A stretch of 16,759 nucleotides of DNA from Oehlia diaphana. Lineage: Eukaryota; Glomeromycota; Glomeromycetes; Glomerales; Glomeraceae. The stretch is from positions 12,813 to 29,571 of the forward strand of contig QZLH01001482.1 in NCBI GenBank assembly GCA_003833135.1, given 5' to 3'. Shown here one piece after another: positions 8,450 to 16,759 of this stretch; the stretch's first letter is position 1; each line of letters opens with the position of its first letter. The notes beneath the pieces were generated by a model. That model worked only from the letters and a program-made list of their open reading frames with translations. It did not search any database and had not been told where the DNA came from. The translations under genes were made by a program, and so were the position numbers.

Positions 8450-9385
8450 ATTGAATATATAATATTATTTTCTTTATTAACCAATATAAATATAGTAAAA
8501 GTTACTTATCAGAAATATTTATAAGTTAAGTAAAATATTTGATAGAAAGATTTTATATATTAATATTTAATATAAATAATTATTTTTTATAATAAAATAC
8601 TAATCCCTATAAAAATAATTCAAAAAAATTGAAATTTATTAAAAATTTAAATATTTTTTTTTTTATTTTTAAAAATTATCAAAATTATAATTAATAGGAA
8701 AATTAATATTGAATCTGATATTAGTATATTTTGTAAACTACTACTTGTTATATTAAAAAAAATACCCATATGTATACTGTTAAGTAGTTATTTAAGTGTT
8801 ACTAAATTAATTTAGAATCCTGCCTATTACTAATAGATTTCATTGTAGACTTTTATCTAAAATTTTATAAATTTTATTGGTTAATTAGCTAAAAAGGAAA
8901 ATAATCATAATAATGTAATATAAAATTTCCTTTTATAGAAGGATTTTTAACAAATCATAAACGAACATAATATTGTATAATAAAAAATAAAATCAAAAGA
9001 GCTTTGAATAAATACTTGATACGAGATCAAATAATACCAAAAATGAAAATCAAAAAAGAATTTATATTCTTTTATATAATAAAGGGTGTGTACTTTGCAA
9101 TTGCAATTGATTATTAATTATACCGTAAACATTAAAAGATCAGAAAATTAAGATATCATATTTAGATAGGATAATAGATTTATTAACATATATAATTTTT
9201 ATTTACTCTTGAAGTTATAAACATGTATTTAAAATGAAATTAATTTTTGAATATCAACAAATATGGTAATATGAAAAAAAAAGACGAGAATCAAACTGAA
9301 TGATGATTTTTTATGTAAGGAATTGAGGGATTGTTACCGATGAAGAAAGTATTATATAAAAAAATTTTTTTTGATTATTAAGATT
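8450..9385. other. AT-rich intergenic, no gene seen
   Basis: The downstream flank of the TFIIS-domain gene. No coding-looking frame, no tRNA-like fold and no Cys-x2-Cys motif was seen on the minus strand just after the TAA at 9386, so no zinc-ribbon exon is hidden there. Homopolymer runs are common. Confidence 0.45.
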
Positions 9386-10129
9386 TTATACGTTTCTATT
9401 ATTAACGACATTTGAGCGATCAAGATCGCTTAAATCAGCAATTGAACTTGCAAGTGAATTCTTTCGAATAATTATATTTTGACGTTTTCTTTCTTTTGAA
9501 GCCATAGCCTATTTAAACAGATGATAATGGTTAAAATCAATTTTTTTGTATTGAAATTTGAATCAAATGTTATGATGATATTTTACCTCAGCGTCCATTT
9601 GTGCAAATTCTTCTTCGCTGATGGAACCTTCAGCAACATTTTGCCGTAATTCAGGGTTCTTTTTATCTTTTAAATTCCAAATCTTACTACGAGCTGTATC
9701 TTTATAATTTTTATTAACAGTATAATTGGAATTTCGGTAAATATATTGTTCAATAAGTTTTGCTTTCTCCGCCAATCGAGATTCTTCCGCTGTTGATTAA
9801 TAATAATGATTGATATGATTAGATGATATCTTGTAATAATGATTAAAAATTTCGAAAAAATCATTTACCTTCGTTGATCTTTACTTTGTCATCACCTATG
9901 AGTGCTTTATGAATTAAATTAATACCTATTTAATGAAGAATGAACGTAACGTTAGTATTGTTTTGTAATCATCATTTTGTCGCGGTAAATTTGGGATCTA
10001 ATTGGTTGATTTGGATTTCGATTTCAATATTATGACGTGTGATCAATGGAAAAAAAAATATATAGTGAGTATAAAGTATCACTTACAATTATCACGAAAT
10101 TTGTCACCGGTAAGTACTTGAACTGGCAT
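9386..10129 (-). CDS. Lone TFIIS central-domain protein, four exons, 141 residues
   Basis: Exons on the minus strand: 10129-10087, 9925-9869, 9789-9587 and 9508-9386. The introns of 161, 79 and 78 bp begin GTAAGT, GTAAAT and GTAAAA and end TAG, CAG and TAG. All joins keep frame and there is no internal stop.

Residues 8-40 are helical (GDKFRDNCINLIHKAL). Residues 60-105 carry the hallmark of the TFIIS central (TFS2M) domain: YKDTARSKIWNLKDKKNPEL, then EGSISEEEFAQMDAE and AMASKERK. In full-length TFIIS this three-helix domain docks on RNA polymerase II, and a C-terminal zinc ribbon drives transcript cleavage. Here the protein ends at NNRNV with no zinc ribbon and has no N-terminal LW domain. 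It may bind polymerase without cleavage activity, or the model may lack upstream exons. TATATATATA at about 10158-10168 lies 30-40 bp upstream of the ATG. Confidence 0.82.
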
Positions 10130-10742
10130 TACTGCGGATGATCAAAAAGTCAGCTGATATATATATAATTATAAAATCGATTTTTGATTTATACAGAGTT
10201 TCGGTTTAAAAAAAAGAGGTTCAAAGGATAAAAAATTAGAATATTTCTTATAAGATATTATTTTATTAGTGATAATAATAATATTATTATTATCCGATGA
10301 TTTTTTAAAACGTTCTTATAAAACTCAGGATGTCAAGAGATGAAAGGAAAATTCGAGGTCTTTTTATAGAGAAATTTTTTTATATGGAATCAAATAGAAA
10401 TTAGTTTTGTGTTGTGTTTATAGTATCAGGATTAGCATGTGCATTATCGAAATTGTGACCAGATGTACTTTATTTGTAATGACCAATTTTTTTTTTGTCA
10501 TGAGACTTAATCTAGGCTATTTTCTGTTACGACAAATAACATGAAATTCGGGGTAGTTACAAAAAAAACTGATAAATTATAAGCCGAACCCAAAAAATAA
10601 ACGGTAATATTTCGGAAAGTTTGACCCAAAACCAATTTATCTGGTATAAATCTCATTTAGTAAATTACTTTCTTAGTTTAGTTACAACACTTTTTTTTTT
10701 TACAACTTGAACTTAACCTTTAATGGATAAACAAAAAGTATC
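10130..10742. other. Intergenic between divergent genes
   Basis: The upstream flank of the TFIIS-domain gene. A TATATATATA tract at about 10158-10168 is the likely minus-strand TATA element. The rest is AT-rich with runs of T or A. No frame on either strand looks coding and no extra TFIIS exon was found upstream on the minus strand. Confidence 0.4.
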
Positions 10743-10755
10743 TTTATATATAAAG
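10743..10755 (+). promoter_or_regulatory. TATA-box candidate, plus strand
   Basis: TTTATATATAAAGGGC is a strong TATA-like element, followed by a pyrimidine-rich TTCATCCTTATTCATCTC that could hold the start of transcription. It lies about 105 bp before the ATG at 10858. Confidence 0.4.
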
Positions 10756-10782
10756 GGCTTCATCCTTATTCATCTCTTTTTT

Positions 10783-10824
10783 AAAAAAAAAAAAAAAAAA
10801 AAAAAATTTTTTTTTTTTTTTTTT
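10783..10824. repeat. A24-T18 homopolymer junction
   Basis: Twenty-four A are followed directly by eighteen T, a perfect hairpin-forming tract. It lies between the TATA candidate and the candidate ATG at 10858. It may be a joined pair of poly(A) tails, a nucleosome-free element, or partly a sequencing length error. Confidence 0.8.
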
Positions 10825-10857
10825 GTGACTTTATTGAAATACTCAAAAAAGATAATA

Positions 10858-11213
10858 ATGTCGCAATCTTTGTAACATCCTTTACAAAGACTTTGTTTAC
10901 CGATATTATACGAAATCAGTCTATATTTTTGGTTAATCACATATTATCAATAGTTACCTAATCTTTGATGATCAAAATTAAAACCTGTTGTATTTCAACT
11001 TAAGTCTTGATTTAAATGATTGGGCTAAACTTATTGTAATTTAGTATAGTGTTACGCCAAGATTTTATGCGTGAGTCAATGATGGCTGTGAGAACCAAGT
11101 TCCTGCCAGAATTCTATTTAAGGTCACCTGAAATTAAATATATTGAAAAGGTTCTTTTTTTTAATTTTTATCAATTTAATAAATTTTTTACGTGGCTTAA
11201 GGAAATTGGTTAA
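10858..11213 (+). CDS. Candidate two-exon small gene, product unknown
   Basis: Exon 1 is 10858-10871 (ATG plus 11 bases), followed by a donor GTAACA at 10872. A branch-like CTAAAC lies about 20 bp before an acceptor TTTAG at 11040-11044. The joined frame runs on without a stop to TAA at 11211-11213. Residues after the join look coding: VLRQDFMRESMMAVRTKFLP then EFYLRSPEIKYIEKV, a helical basic sequence. The last 20 codons are AT-rich and may instead be intron after a weak GTTCTT donor. The total would be about 60 residues. I do not recognise the protein. Support is the composition of the middle section plus a strong TATA upstream; the first exon is very short and could be wrong. Confidence 0.35.
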
Positions 11214-11444
11214 TCTGGTAATGCATAAATTATATTACAATGGCTGATAGAATTATTATTTTTAATCGATAAGATTTATGAGTCATAATATAAATATGTA
11301 AAAAATAAAAAAAGGGGAAGTTTTCGAAAATCCTTATCTGTATATCTATAACTTTCTATATAGAGATCCTCATTTGTACAATCAAAGAAAAAAAAAAAAA
11401 AAAAAAAAAAAAATAAAAAAAAAAAAAAAAAAATACGGAAAATA

Positions 11445-11480
<36 letters not shown>

Positions 11481-11601
11481 ATGTGAAACTAAAATAAATT
11501 AATTTCCGGAATTACTGAGTAACAAAAAAAAAAAATGATGTGAAACTGAAATAAATTAATTGCCCAGAATTATGAGTAACGTGATTATAATTATTGATTA
11601 A
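11214..11601. other. Intergenic with long poly(A) tracts
   Basis: The 3' flank of the Atg22-like gene. It contains interrupted A runs at about 11391-11477 (broken by T, TACGG and TAATA) and the 44-bp duplication listed separately. No coding frame. Confidence 0.5.
11480..11580. repeat. 44-bp direct repeat pair next to the Atg22-like stop codon
   Basis: GATGTGAAACTAAAATAAAT...GAGTAAC at 11480-11523 is repeated with few changes at 11537-11580, separated by an A-rich 13-bp spacer. It begins 22 bp downstream of the stop codon of the minus-strand gene, so it would lie in its 3' untranslated region. Confidence 0.85.
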
Positions 11602-13462
11602 TTATTGTTGAAATTTTTCCTTCAATTTTTTTAACTGTTCCTCTTCAAAAAAACGTTCTGCTTCTTCTTTACCTTTTTCAACATTAACGGTAAAAATCAC
11701 TATTAATGGTATTATCATCATAACAAGTAAAAACCAAAAACCATATCTTAAATCATGAGTCAAATCGCCAATTAATCCTGTTACTAAAGGTCCAATCCAA
11801 CTTGATCCTTTATCAGTTATTTCATATAAACTAAAAAATTCATTTTCATGTCCTTTGGGTACCATGCTTCCAAATAGAACACGACAATAACTTTGTATAG
11901 CTCCCAACATGAACCCAAAATATATTGCAAAAATATAAATTTCTATTGTAAACTTAAATCCGATTGGCGTCACAAATCCAAGTAATCCATATATTGGAAT
12001 TAAAGAGTGTAATCCACCTGTAATTAATATCATGGTTTTTGTTGATAATCCAAGTTTTTGTTGTAAAAATAAAAAGATGTAAACACCAATAAATGCGCAA
12101 ACTGGTATTATGATTGCTGCAATAGTTAATTGTGTATTGTCTACTTCAAGATTTTTCTTTCCAAATAATATTGCAACTGAAACAATAGTACTAAACCCAT
12201 CTGATAATAAAAACCAAGAAATTAAAAATTTAAATGATTGTGTCAACTTTTTCGCTGAACCAAGTGTCTTTCCCACCCTTTTAAATGAATAAAATAAAAA
12301 ATTTTCTCCTTTTGGTAATGGAGGATTTTTTCTTTTTTGTAACCAAAGTGTTGGAAATATTAATAATATCAACCACCAAATTCCTGCTATTGCTGTCCCT
12401 ACTTGAAGACCATAAGTGGATTGTTTCATGAAATATGATATTACTGCAGCTATTACTAATACTACTACTCCTGATGCATATCCAATTGCAATCGAATGTG
12501 ATGAAAATTTATTTGATACTGTATCCTCTATCTTTGATATTTCTTGTACTGTTTTACCTGATTCTTTAGCTTCAATAACAAGTGGGTGAACACGTGTGAA
12601 TGTTGGAATATATGCCAAGTAAAATACATATCCAGCTCCAAAGCATACATTACTATATTATCAAAAATAAATAAATAAATAAATAAATAAATATGTTAAG
12701 CAAGTTACATATTTATAATAATAAAATATAAACATAATACTTACGATATTATTGTTAATAATCCTGCTAACCAGTATAAACTTGGATTAATTACTAATAA
12801 GAAAGCGATGGTTGAAATTGCTCCAAGATATGAAAAGAATAATAGAAATTTTTTTCGATTTTCTCCATGATCAGCAAGGGATCCAAGTCCAATGTATACC
12901 AAACATTGAATAAATACTGACATAGATATGGTATATAAAGAAAAACTTGCTGTATCAACATATCCTGCCCCATATTTTGTTACACATTGATATCCTTTTA
13001 TAGAAGTATTACAAGGGGTTACATAATCTAACTGAAACCCTGCTTCGCTTGCTCGATTTTCTAATATTATTGGAATAAATGCTGATATAGCAACAACGCT
13101 ATATACTTCAGTCTAAAAAAAATAAATAAAATTTTACATAAATATATGTTAATTTTTTTAATTTTTTAGGGAGCGAATGTCAAAATTTTTGCGCATTTAC
13201 TTATAAAAATTTAACTTACCGCTGCATTGTAAATATACCATCCTTTTAATTCTTTAGGTGTGACTGGAAGTTCTTCTTCCTCCACTATTTCACCATTATT
13301 ACTACTATTATCTTTACCGTCTTGTAGACTTAATATAATATCATTTCCTAATGTTGATTCATCTGCGATACTTATTGAACTAACATCAAGATTTGATGAA
13401 TTTGGTGAAAATAATGATGGTGTTGGTATATCTGTATCAAGTTGCCACGGCTTTCCTGACAT
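11602..13462 (-). CDS. ATG22: Atg22-like vacuolar amino-acid effluxer, three exons, 553 residues
   Basis: Exons on the minus strand: 13462-13220, 13112-12745 and 12652-11602. The introns of 107 and 92 bp both begin GTAAGT and end TAG. The frame is kept, with Ser204 split by the second intron; the 553 residues compare with 528 in yeast Atg22.

Residues 1-70 are an acidic, Ser/Asn-rich cytosolic tail. GWYIYNAATEVYSVVAISAF at about 74-93 starts the major-facilitator fold. GSLADHGENRKK (158-169) is the loop 2-3 motif. SNVCFGAGYVFYLAY follows near 204-218. SYCRVLFGSMVPKGHENEFF (458-477) and SSWIGPLVTGLIGD (487-500) are the strongest family signatures. A charged helix ends the protein (about 526-553).

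Atg22 proteins sit in the vacuole membrane and export Leu and other amino acids released by autophagy. The gene is intact. An open frame starting at a TTG (12618) is only the large third exon. Confidence 0.93.
12664..12692. repeat. AAAT microsatellite inside intron 2 of the Atg22-like gene
   Basis: About seven AAAT/TAAA units in a row within the 92-bp second intron (12744-12653). Length variation here would change intron length but not the protein. Confidence 0.85.
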
Positions 13463-13760
13463 GTTAATTAATTAATATATAATGTATGAATGTATGACTT
13501 AGTAAAAAAAAATTGAACTTTTTTTTTAAAAAAAAAAAAATCAAAATTTCTAAATTAAATGTTAAAAGGGCTCAATAAAAAGCAGTCAAAAAAAAAAGCA
13601 GTTGAAAAGCAGCTGAAAGCAAGAAAGAAAAATTGGATTCCCTCTTAATTCTAAAAAACAGAATTTTATAATTAAATTGCACACGTGGGCTCGTTTTTGT
13701 AGAAGAAAACATTTAGTGTGGGCGTACAGAAAATGATAATCCAGAATTTTTGTATTTTTT
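13463..13760 (-). promoter_or_regulatory. Upstream region of the Atg22-like gene
   Basis: It holds a palindromic E-box CACGTG at 13682-13687, 220 bp upstream of the ATG, and a cluster of AGCAG words (AGCAGTC, AGCAGTTG, AGCAGCTG) at about 13580-13612 next to poly(A/T) runs. E-boxes bind bHLH factors in fungi; involvement here is inferred from position only. No distinct TATA box stands out. Confidence 0.35.
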
Positions 13761-15111
13761 TATAATCCTAATTTATCATTCAATTGAAAATTGCCTTGAA
13801 GATTTTGACTAATGAGAATACCCTCCGGTTGTACAAAATGATATAAGTTTATAAGTTTTTATATTTGGTCCACAAGCTTCAAAAGGGATTACTTTTTATT
13901 TCGTCATTTCCGTTATTTCCTGGATAAGATTTATCAATTATTAGAAAATCTATTGTTGGAACAAAATATATTCTATAAATCTTTCAATACACCCATTATT
14001 CATGGTCTCTTATTCTAACTTACTATATGAATTCTTTTTTTTTTCGTGTTATTTTGGATTTGACAAGTGACAACAGATTTTTGACAATTTTGATTTCTTT
14101 GTGATTCCTGTACGTCGTTGCAAATACGGTAAATTTAAATAATCGTATACTCGGTTAAGTTTAGACCTTGCTGCATAGACTATTATAGAATTGCTTTAAC
14201 ACACAAAATGTACGTCCTTGAAATTTAATAATCTTGTATGAAACCAGTTCGAAACAAGCTTTTTAGGTTCAAAAACTGTAATGCGATAAATAGAAATGCA
14301 TTAAAAAAAACATGCATCACATGACTCAAAAATTGATACTATATTTAAAATGTATTGCTCCTTTTATAAAATTTTTCTCCCTCTTCCCCTGTTTCCTTGA
14401 TACTTATGGTGCCATTCAAATATTCGTTTAAATATGTCCAAGTATGTCCAACTTTGGAAGTATATCTCAGCATTGCGTTACAATAGTCTACTCGGCATTT
14501 TTTGATCATGAAAATCAGAATCCAATCAGCGATCAGAATATATATGTATATATATATATAAGCAAAAATTGAGAATAAAAATTAAAAAAAGATAACTTCA
14601 AAAAGTTCTTTTCTTTTTTTGACCTGTTGTCGTTTGAAATGAGTGTATTAAAAAAAAATTAGAAATGAATCTGCAATAACGCGACTCAGATTATGTAATT
14701 ACAACTTGTTATCCCTCATAAATGCGTAATTGTTACTCTGGCCCCGAATTTTATAATAAATACCCCTTTTATAATTACTTTATTAGTTATATAAGTATAA
14801 TCACACCAATTTTGGTCCCAATAATAAACATAAGTAAAATACCAATTTATAGAACTGGCTAGAATTATAACAAAAATTTCCTTTTTTTTTGAAATTTTTT
14901 GATGACGGACATTGAATTACACTATGGAATCAAAACAAATGATTTAGTTAATAGTATAATGCTTTAGTAGAAAATTATATAAATAATATTAAAATCATGA
15001 GTTGATTTAATATAAGAACATCCCCATATAAATTATACCATTTGTTGGTCCTAAAGGGTATGTCTATAGAAAATAGAATTGTTAACTGTTAGGGAATAGG
15101 GGTACAATCAG
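13761..15111. other. Intergenic, no gene seen
   Basis: AT-rich with moderate complexity. Frames on both strands are short and do not look coding. A (TA)n microsatellite lies at 14539-14561. ATATGTCCAAGTATGTCCAA at 14431-14450 is a short direct repeat. TATATCTCAGCATT at 14462-14475 resembles the arm of the MITE-like element at 15445. Confidence 0.4.
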
Positions 15112-15444
15112 TTATTTTTTTAGTTTTAGAGATGTTATTCTGATCAAGTGAGCTGAATTAATTGAGCTTAGTTTGTTTAAGCTGAGCTTCAACGCAGCTT
15201 GTTTCAGTTTAAGTTTTTGATTATTACTATTATTACTATAAATTTGATATTTAACTGCCTCTAAGATATAAGTGTGCAAACAAATAACATAATATAGAAA
15301 TACAGCAACAATATATGATTTCTTTATTTCATTAACTGATTTATTATTCTGCAAAAATATGTATCAAATATCATCTCAAAAAAATAATATACTATATGAA
15401 AAAAAAACATAATATTTTAATAGGACCCCGGATATCTAATATAA
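15112..15444. other. Intergenic, AGCTGAGCTT-rich patch
   Basis: Repeated words GAGCTGAATTAATTGAGCTT and AAGCTGAGCTTCAACGCAGC lie at about 15149-15200. An 80-codon minus-strand open frame (15112-15354) is low in complexity, rich in Lys, Ser and Ile, and lacks motifs or a convincing start; I do not call it a gene. Confidence 0.35.
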
Positions 15445-15694
15445 AGGTCATAATGGACTTTTGGCCAAAAGCACCCTTTTTGCTAAAATTCAAAAAAACA
15501 TTTTTTGTAAATATCTCAGCATCCAGTGATTCAATTTTGATAAACTTTTTTTTATTTTGTAGCCCTCATTTAGCTTTACAATTTAAAAGAAATTCATCAA
15601 AATTGGACTTCTGAATGCTGAGATATTTACAAAAAATGATTTTTAAGCCTTTAAAAAATGGGCTAATTTACCCCAAAAGTATGACTTATGACCT
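15445..15694. mobile_element. MITE-like element with terminal and internal inverted repeats
   Basis: The left end AGGTCATAATGGACTTTTGG (15445) pairs with the right end, which reads AGGTCATAAGTCATACTTTT on the other strand (15694). Inside, a second pair of arms, 15499-15545 and 15592-15638, is about 85 percent identical when inverted and shares TTTTTTGTAAATATCTCAGC. The total is 250 bp with no coding capacity, fitting a non-autonomous fold-back transposon. The plus-strand open frame across 15396-15614 is a by-product. Confidence 0.7.
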
Positions 15695-16640
15695 GTTTTA
15701 GAGATGTCTGAATCTCTGGGATTCTTTTTTAATAGTAATTAGCTAAAATAGTAAATTGTTTTTTGTTTAAATTATTTTTTCTTATATAATTTTGCTAACA
15801 AAAAAAAATTGAATTTTATAAACTTTATAAAATCCACAATTTTATAATCTTACAGTATTTTATAATCTTACAGTAAATGTAAAAATTAACTAATTTAATT
15901 ATTATAAATTGGTATATTAATTTAGAAAATTTCTTAATGTACACTAGTATTTGAAATACATATCATGTGATTCGATAAAAAAATTTTGTAAAAAAATTCT
16001 AATAAATAAATCTTTAAAAGAAATGTATATTAGGTGTATTTTGGTCTGTTCTGCAAGTTTACTTAGTATGTCATAGATGGTTTTGAATGTTATTTTTGAG
16101 TTATTTAACAATTTTTTTTTTTGCTTTTTTTTTCGTTAAATTTTAACATTAAATGATCAGCATAAAAATTTACTTTTTTTGGAAATTGTATTCAAACACA
16201 TAGTGTACAAATAGAAATCGTCATTAATTTATTATATACTAATTATAAAATAAATAATATATAAAATTTTTTTTAAATATATATATTTACATTTTATCAT
16301 AAAAATAAAAATATATTTTTTTTTTTTTGAAATATATGTTAAATATAATATATAGTAAAATTTAATATAATAAAATCACAATAAATTAGAATTAGCTAAA
16401 TAAATTTGATATAATAAAATTTATTAGTAAAATCTTAATAAAAGTTAATATAACAGAATAAATAATAAATTAGTTATAATAAAAATGATTTAATTTACCA
16501 AAACATGTAATGATTCATAATTTTAAATCAATAAAATTAGCAGTAAATATGAAATTTTGGTGAAATATAAAGACTCTGATAAATTTTTTTCAAATATATT
16601 AATTAAGAATATTAAAAATATTGAAAAATATTATTACTTT
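15695..16640. other. Very AT-rich gene-free stretch
   Basis: Low-complexity AT sequence with recurring AATATAATAAAAT and TTTATAATCTTACAGTA (twice near 15840-15874). No coding frame or RNA gene was seen. Confidence 0.45.
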
Positions 16641-16659
16641 ACACTGGTCAAAATTGATG

Positions 16660-16759
16660 CTATCGGGTACATATCGGGTACCTATATATCAGTGACTAAT
16701 CAGATACATATCGGACATTTATTACATATCGGGTACCCGATATGTAACATATCAAATAT
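16660..16759. repeat. TATCGGGTAC repeat with a 26-bp perfect palindrome
   Basis: ATCGGGTACATATCGGGTACC begins at about 16662, ACATATCGGAC is near 16706, and TTACATATCGGGTACCCGAT continues to a perfect palindrome at 16722-16747. The array runs off the window edge, so its full nature is unknown; it could be a satellite or the end of a transposon. Confidence 0.75.

Noticed and set aside
9414..9435. Inverted repeat AGCGATCAAGATCGCT
   Set aside because: It lies within exon 4 of the TFIIS-domain gene and is explained by codons for SDLDRS; there is no sign of a terminator.
11050..11120. Possible LTR start (TGTTACGCC)
   Set aside because: No matching end, second copy, primer-binding site or target duplication was found; the same stretch reads better as an exon.
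12110..12292. Plus-strand open frame inside the Atg22-like gene
   Set aside because: It is antisense to exon 3 of a clearly recognisable gene.
15112..15354. 80-codon minus-strand open frame
   Set aside because: Low complexity, no motif, and repeated AGCTGAGCTT words account for much of it.
1..16759. tRNA or rRNA genes
   Set aside because: I looked for GGTTCGAATCC-type T-loops and conserved rRNA words on both strands and saw none with a supporting fold.

Overview
The window is AT-rich eukaryotic DNA, most likely from a fungus. The best gene is an Atg22-type vacuolar transporter split by two short GT-AG introns (107 and 92 bp), and a second small gene has three introns (161, 79 and 78 bp). 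The extreme A+T content, compact introns, a Myb/SANT-like gene fragment and a decayed primase/D5-helicase gene all fit an arbuscular mycorrhizal (Glomeromycotina, Rhizophagus-like) genome. That lineage call rests on recognising protein families by eye, not on a search.

Region 1 (1-1406) is debris of accessory genes. It holds the 3' end of an unidentified plus-strand gene (1-186), a broken Myb/SANT-like DNA-binding gene (503-691), a 19-bp minisatellite (824-973) and a minus-strand small gene with one internal stop (1062-1406).

Region 2 (1755-5769) looks like the corpse of a replicon-type mobile element. A minus-strand gene of about 3.2 kb starts at 4932 and runs to about 1755. It encodes an archaeo-eukaryotic-type primase joined to a superfamily-3/D5 helicase and is broken by several frameshifts and many stops. 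Divergent from it, 124 bp away, is a small Cys-rich plus-strand gene (5057-5383) with four internal stops. Just beyond lies an iteron-like field of TGTCCCTA / TAGGGACA repeats in both orientations around a very AT-rich core (5343-5769). A rep-like primase/helicase, an accessory zinc protein and iterons together suggest a dead plasmid- or virus-like element with its origin still visible.

Region 3 (5770-9385) is repeat-rich and without convincing genes. It has diverged tandem copies of about 284-323 bp, a 19-bp satellite ending in a perfect 50-bp palindrome (7094-7143), a very AT-rich stretch, and a long fold-back element (7947-8449).

Region 4 (9386-13462) is the functional part. A four-exon minus-strand gene (9386-10129) encodes a lone TFIIS central domain of 141 residues. 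A weaker candidate small plus-strand gene lies at 10858-11213. The three-exon Atg22-like gene (11602-13462, minus, 553 residues) is intact.

Region 5 (13463-16759) is intergenic. It has a possible promoter, a 250-bp MITE-like element (15445-15694), AT-rich filler, and at the right edge the start of a TATCGGGTAC repeat containing a 26-bp palindrome.
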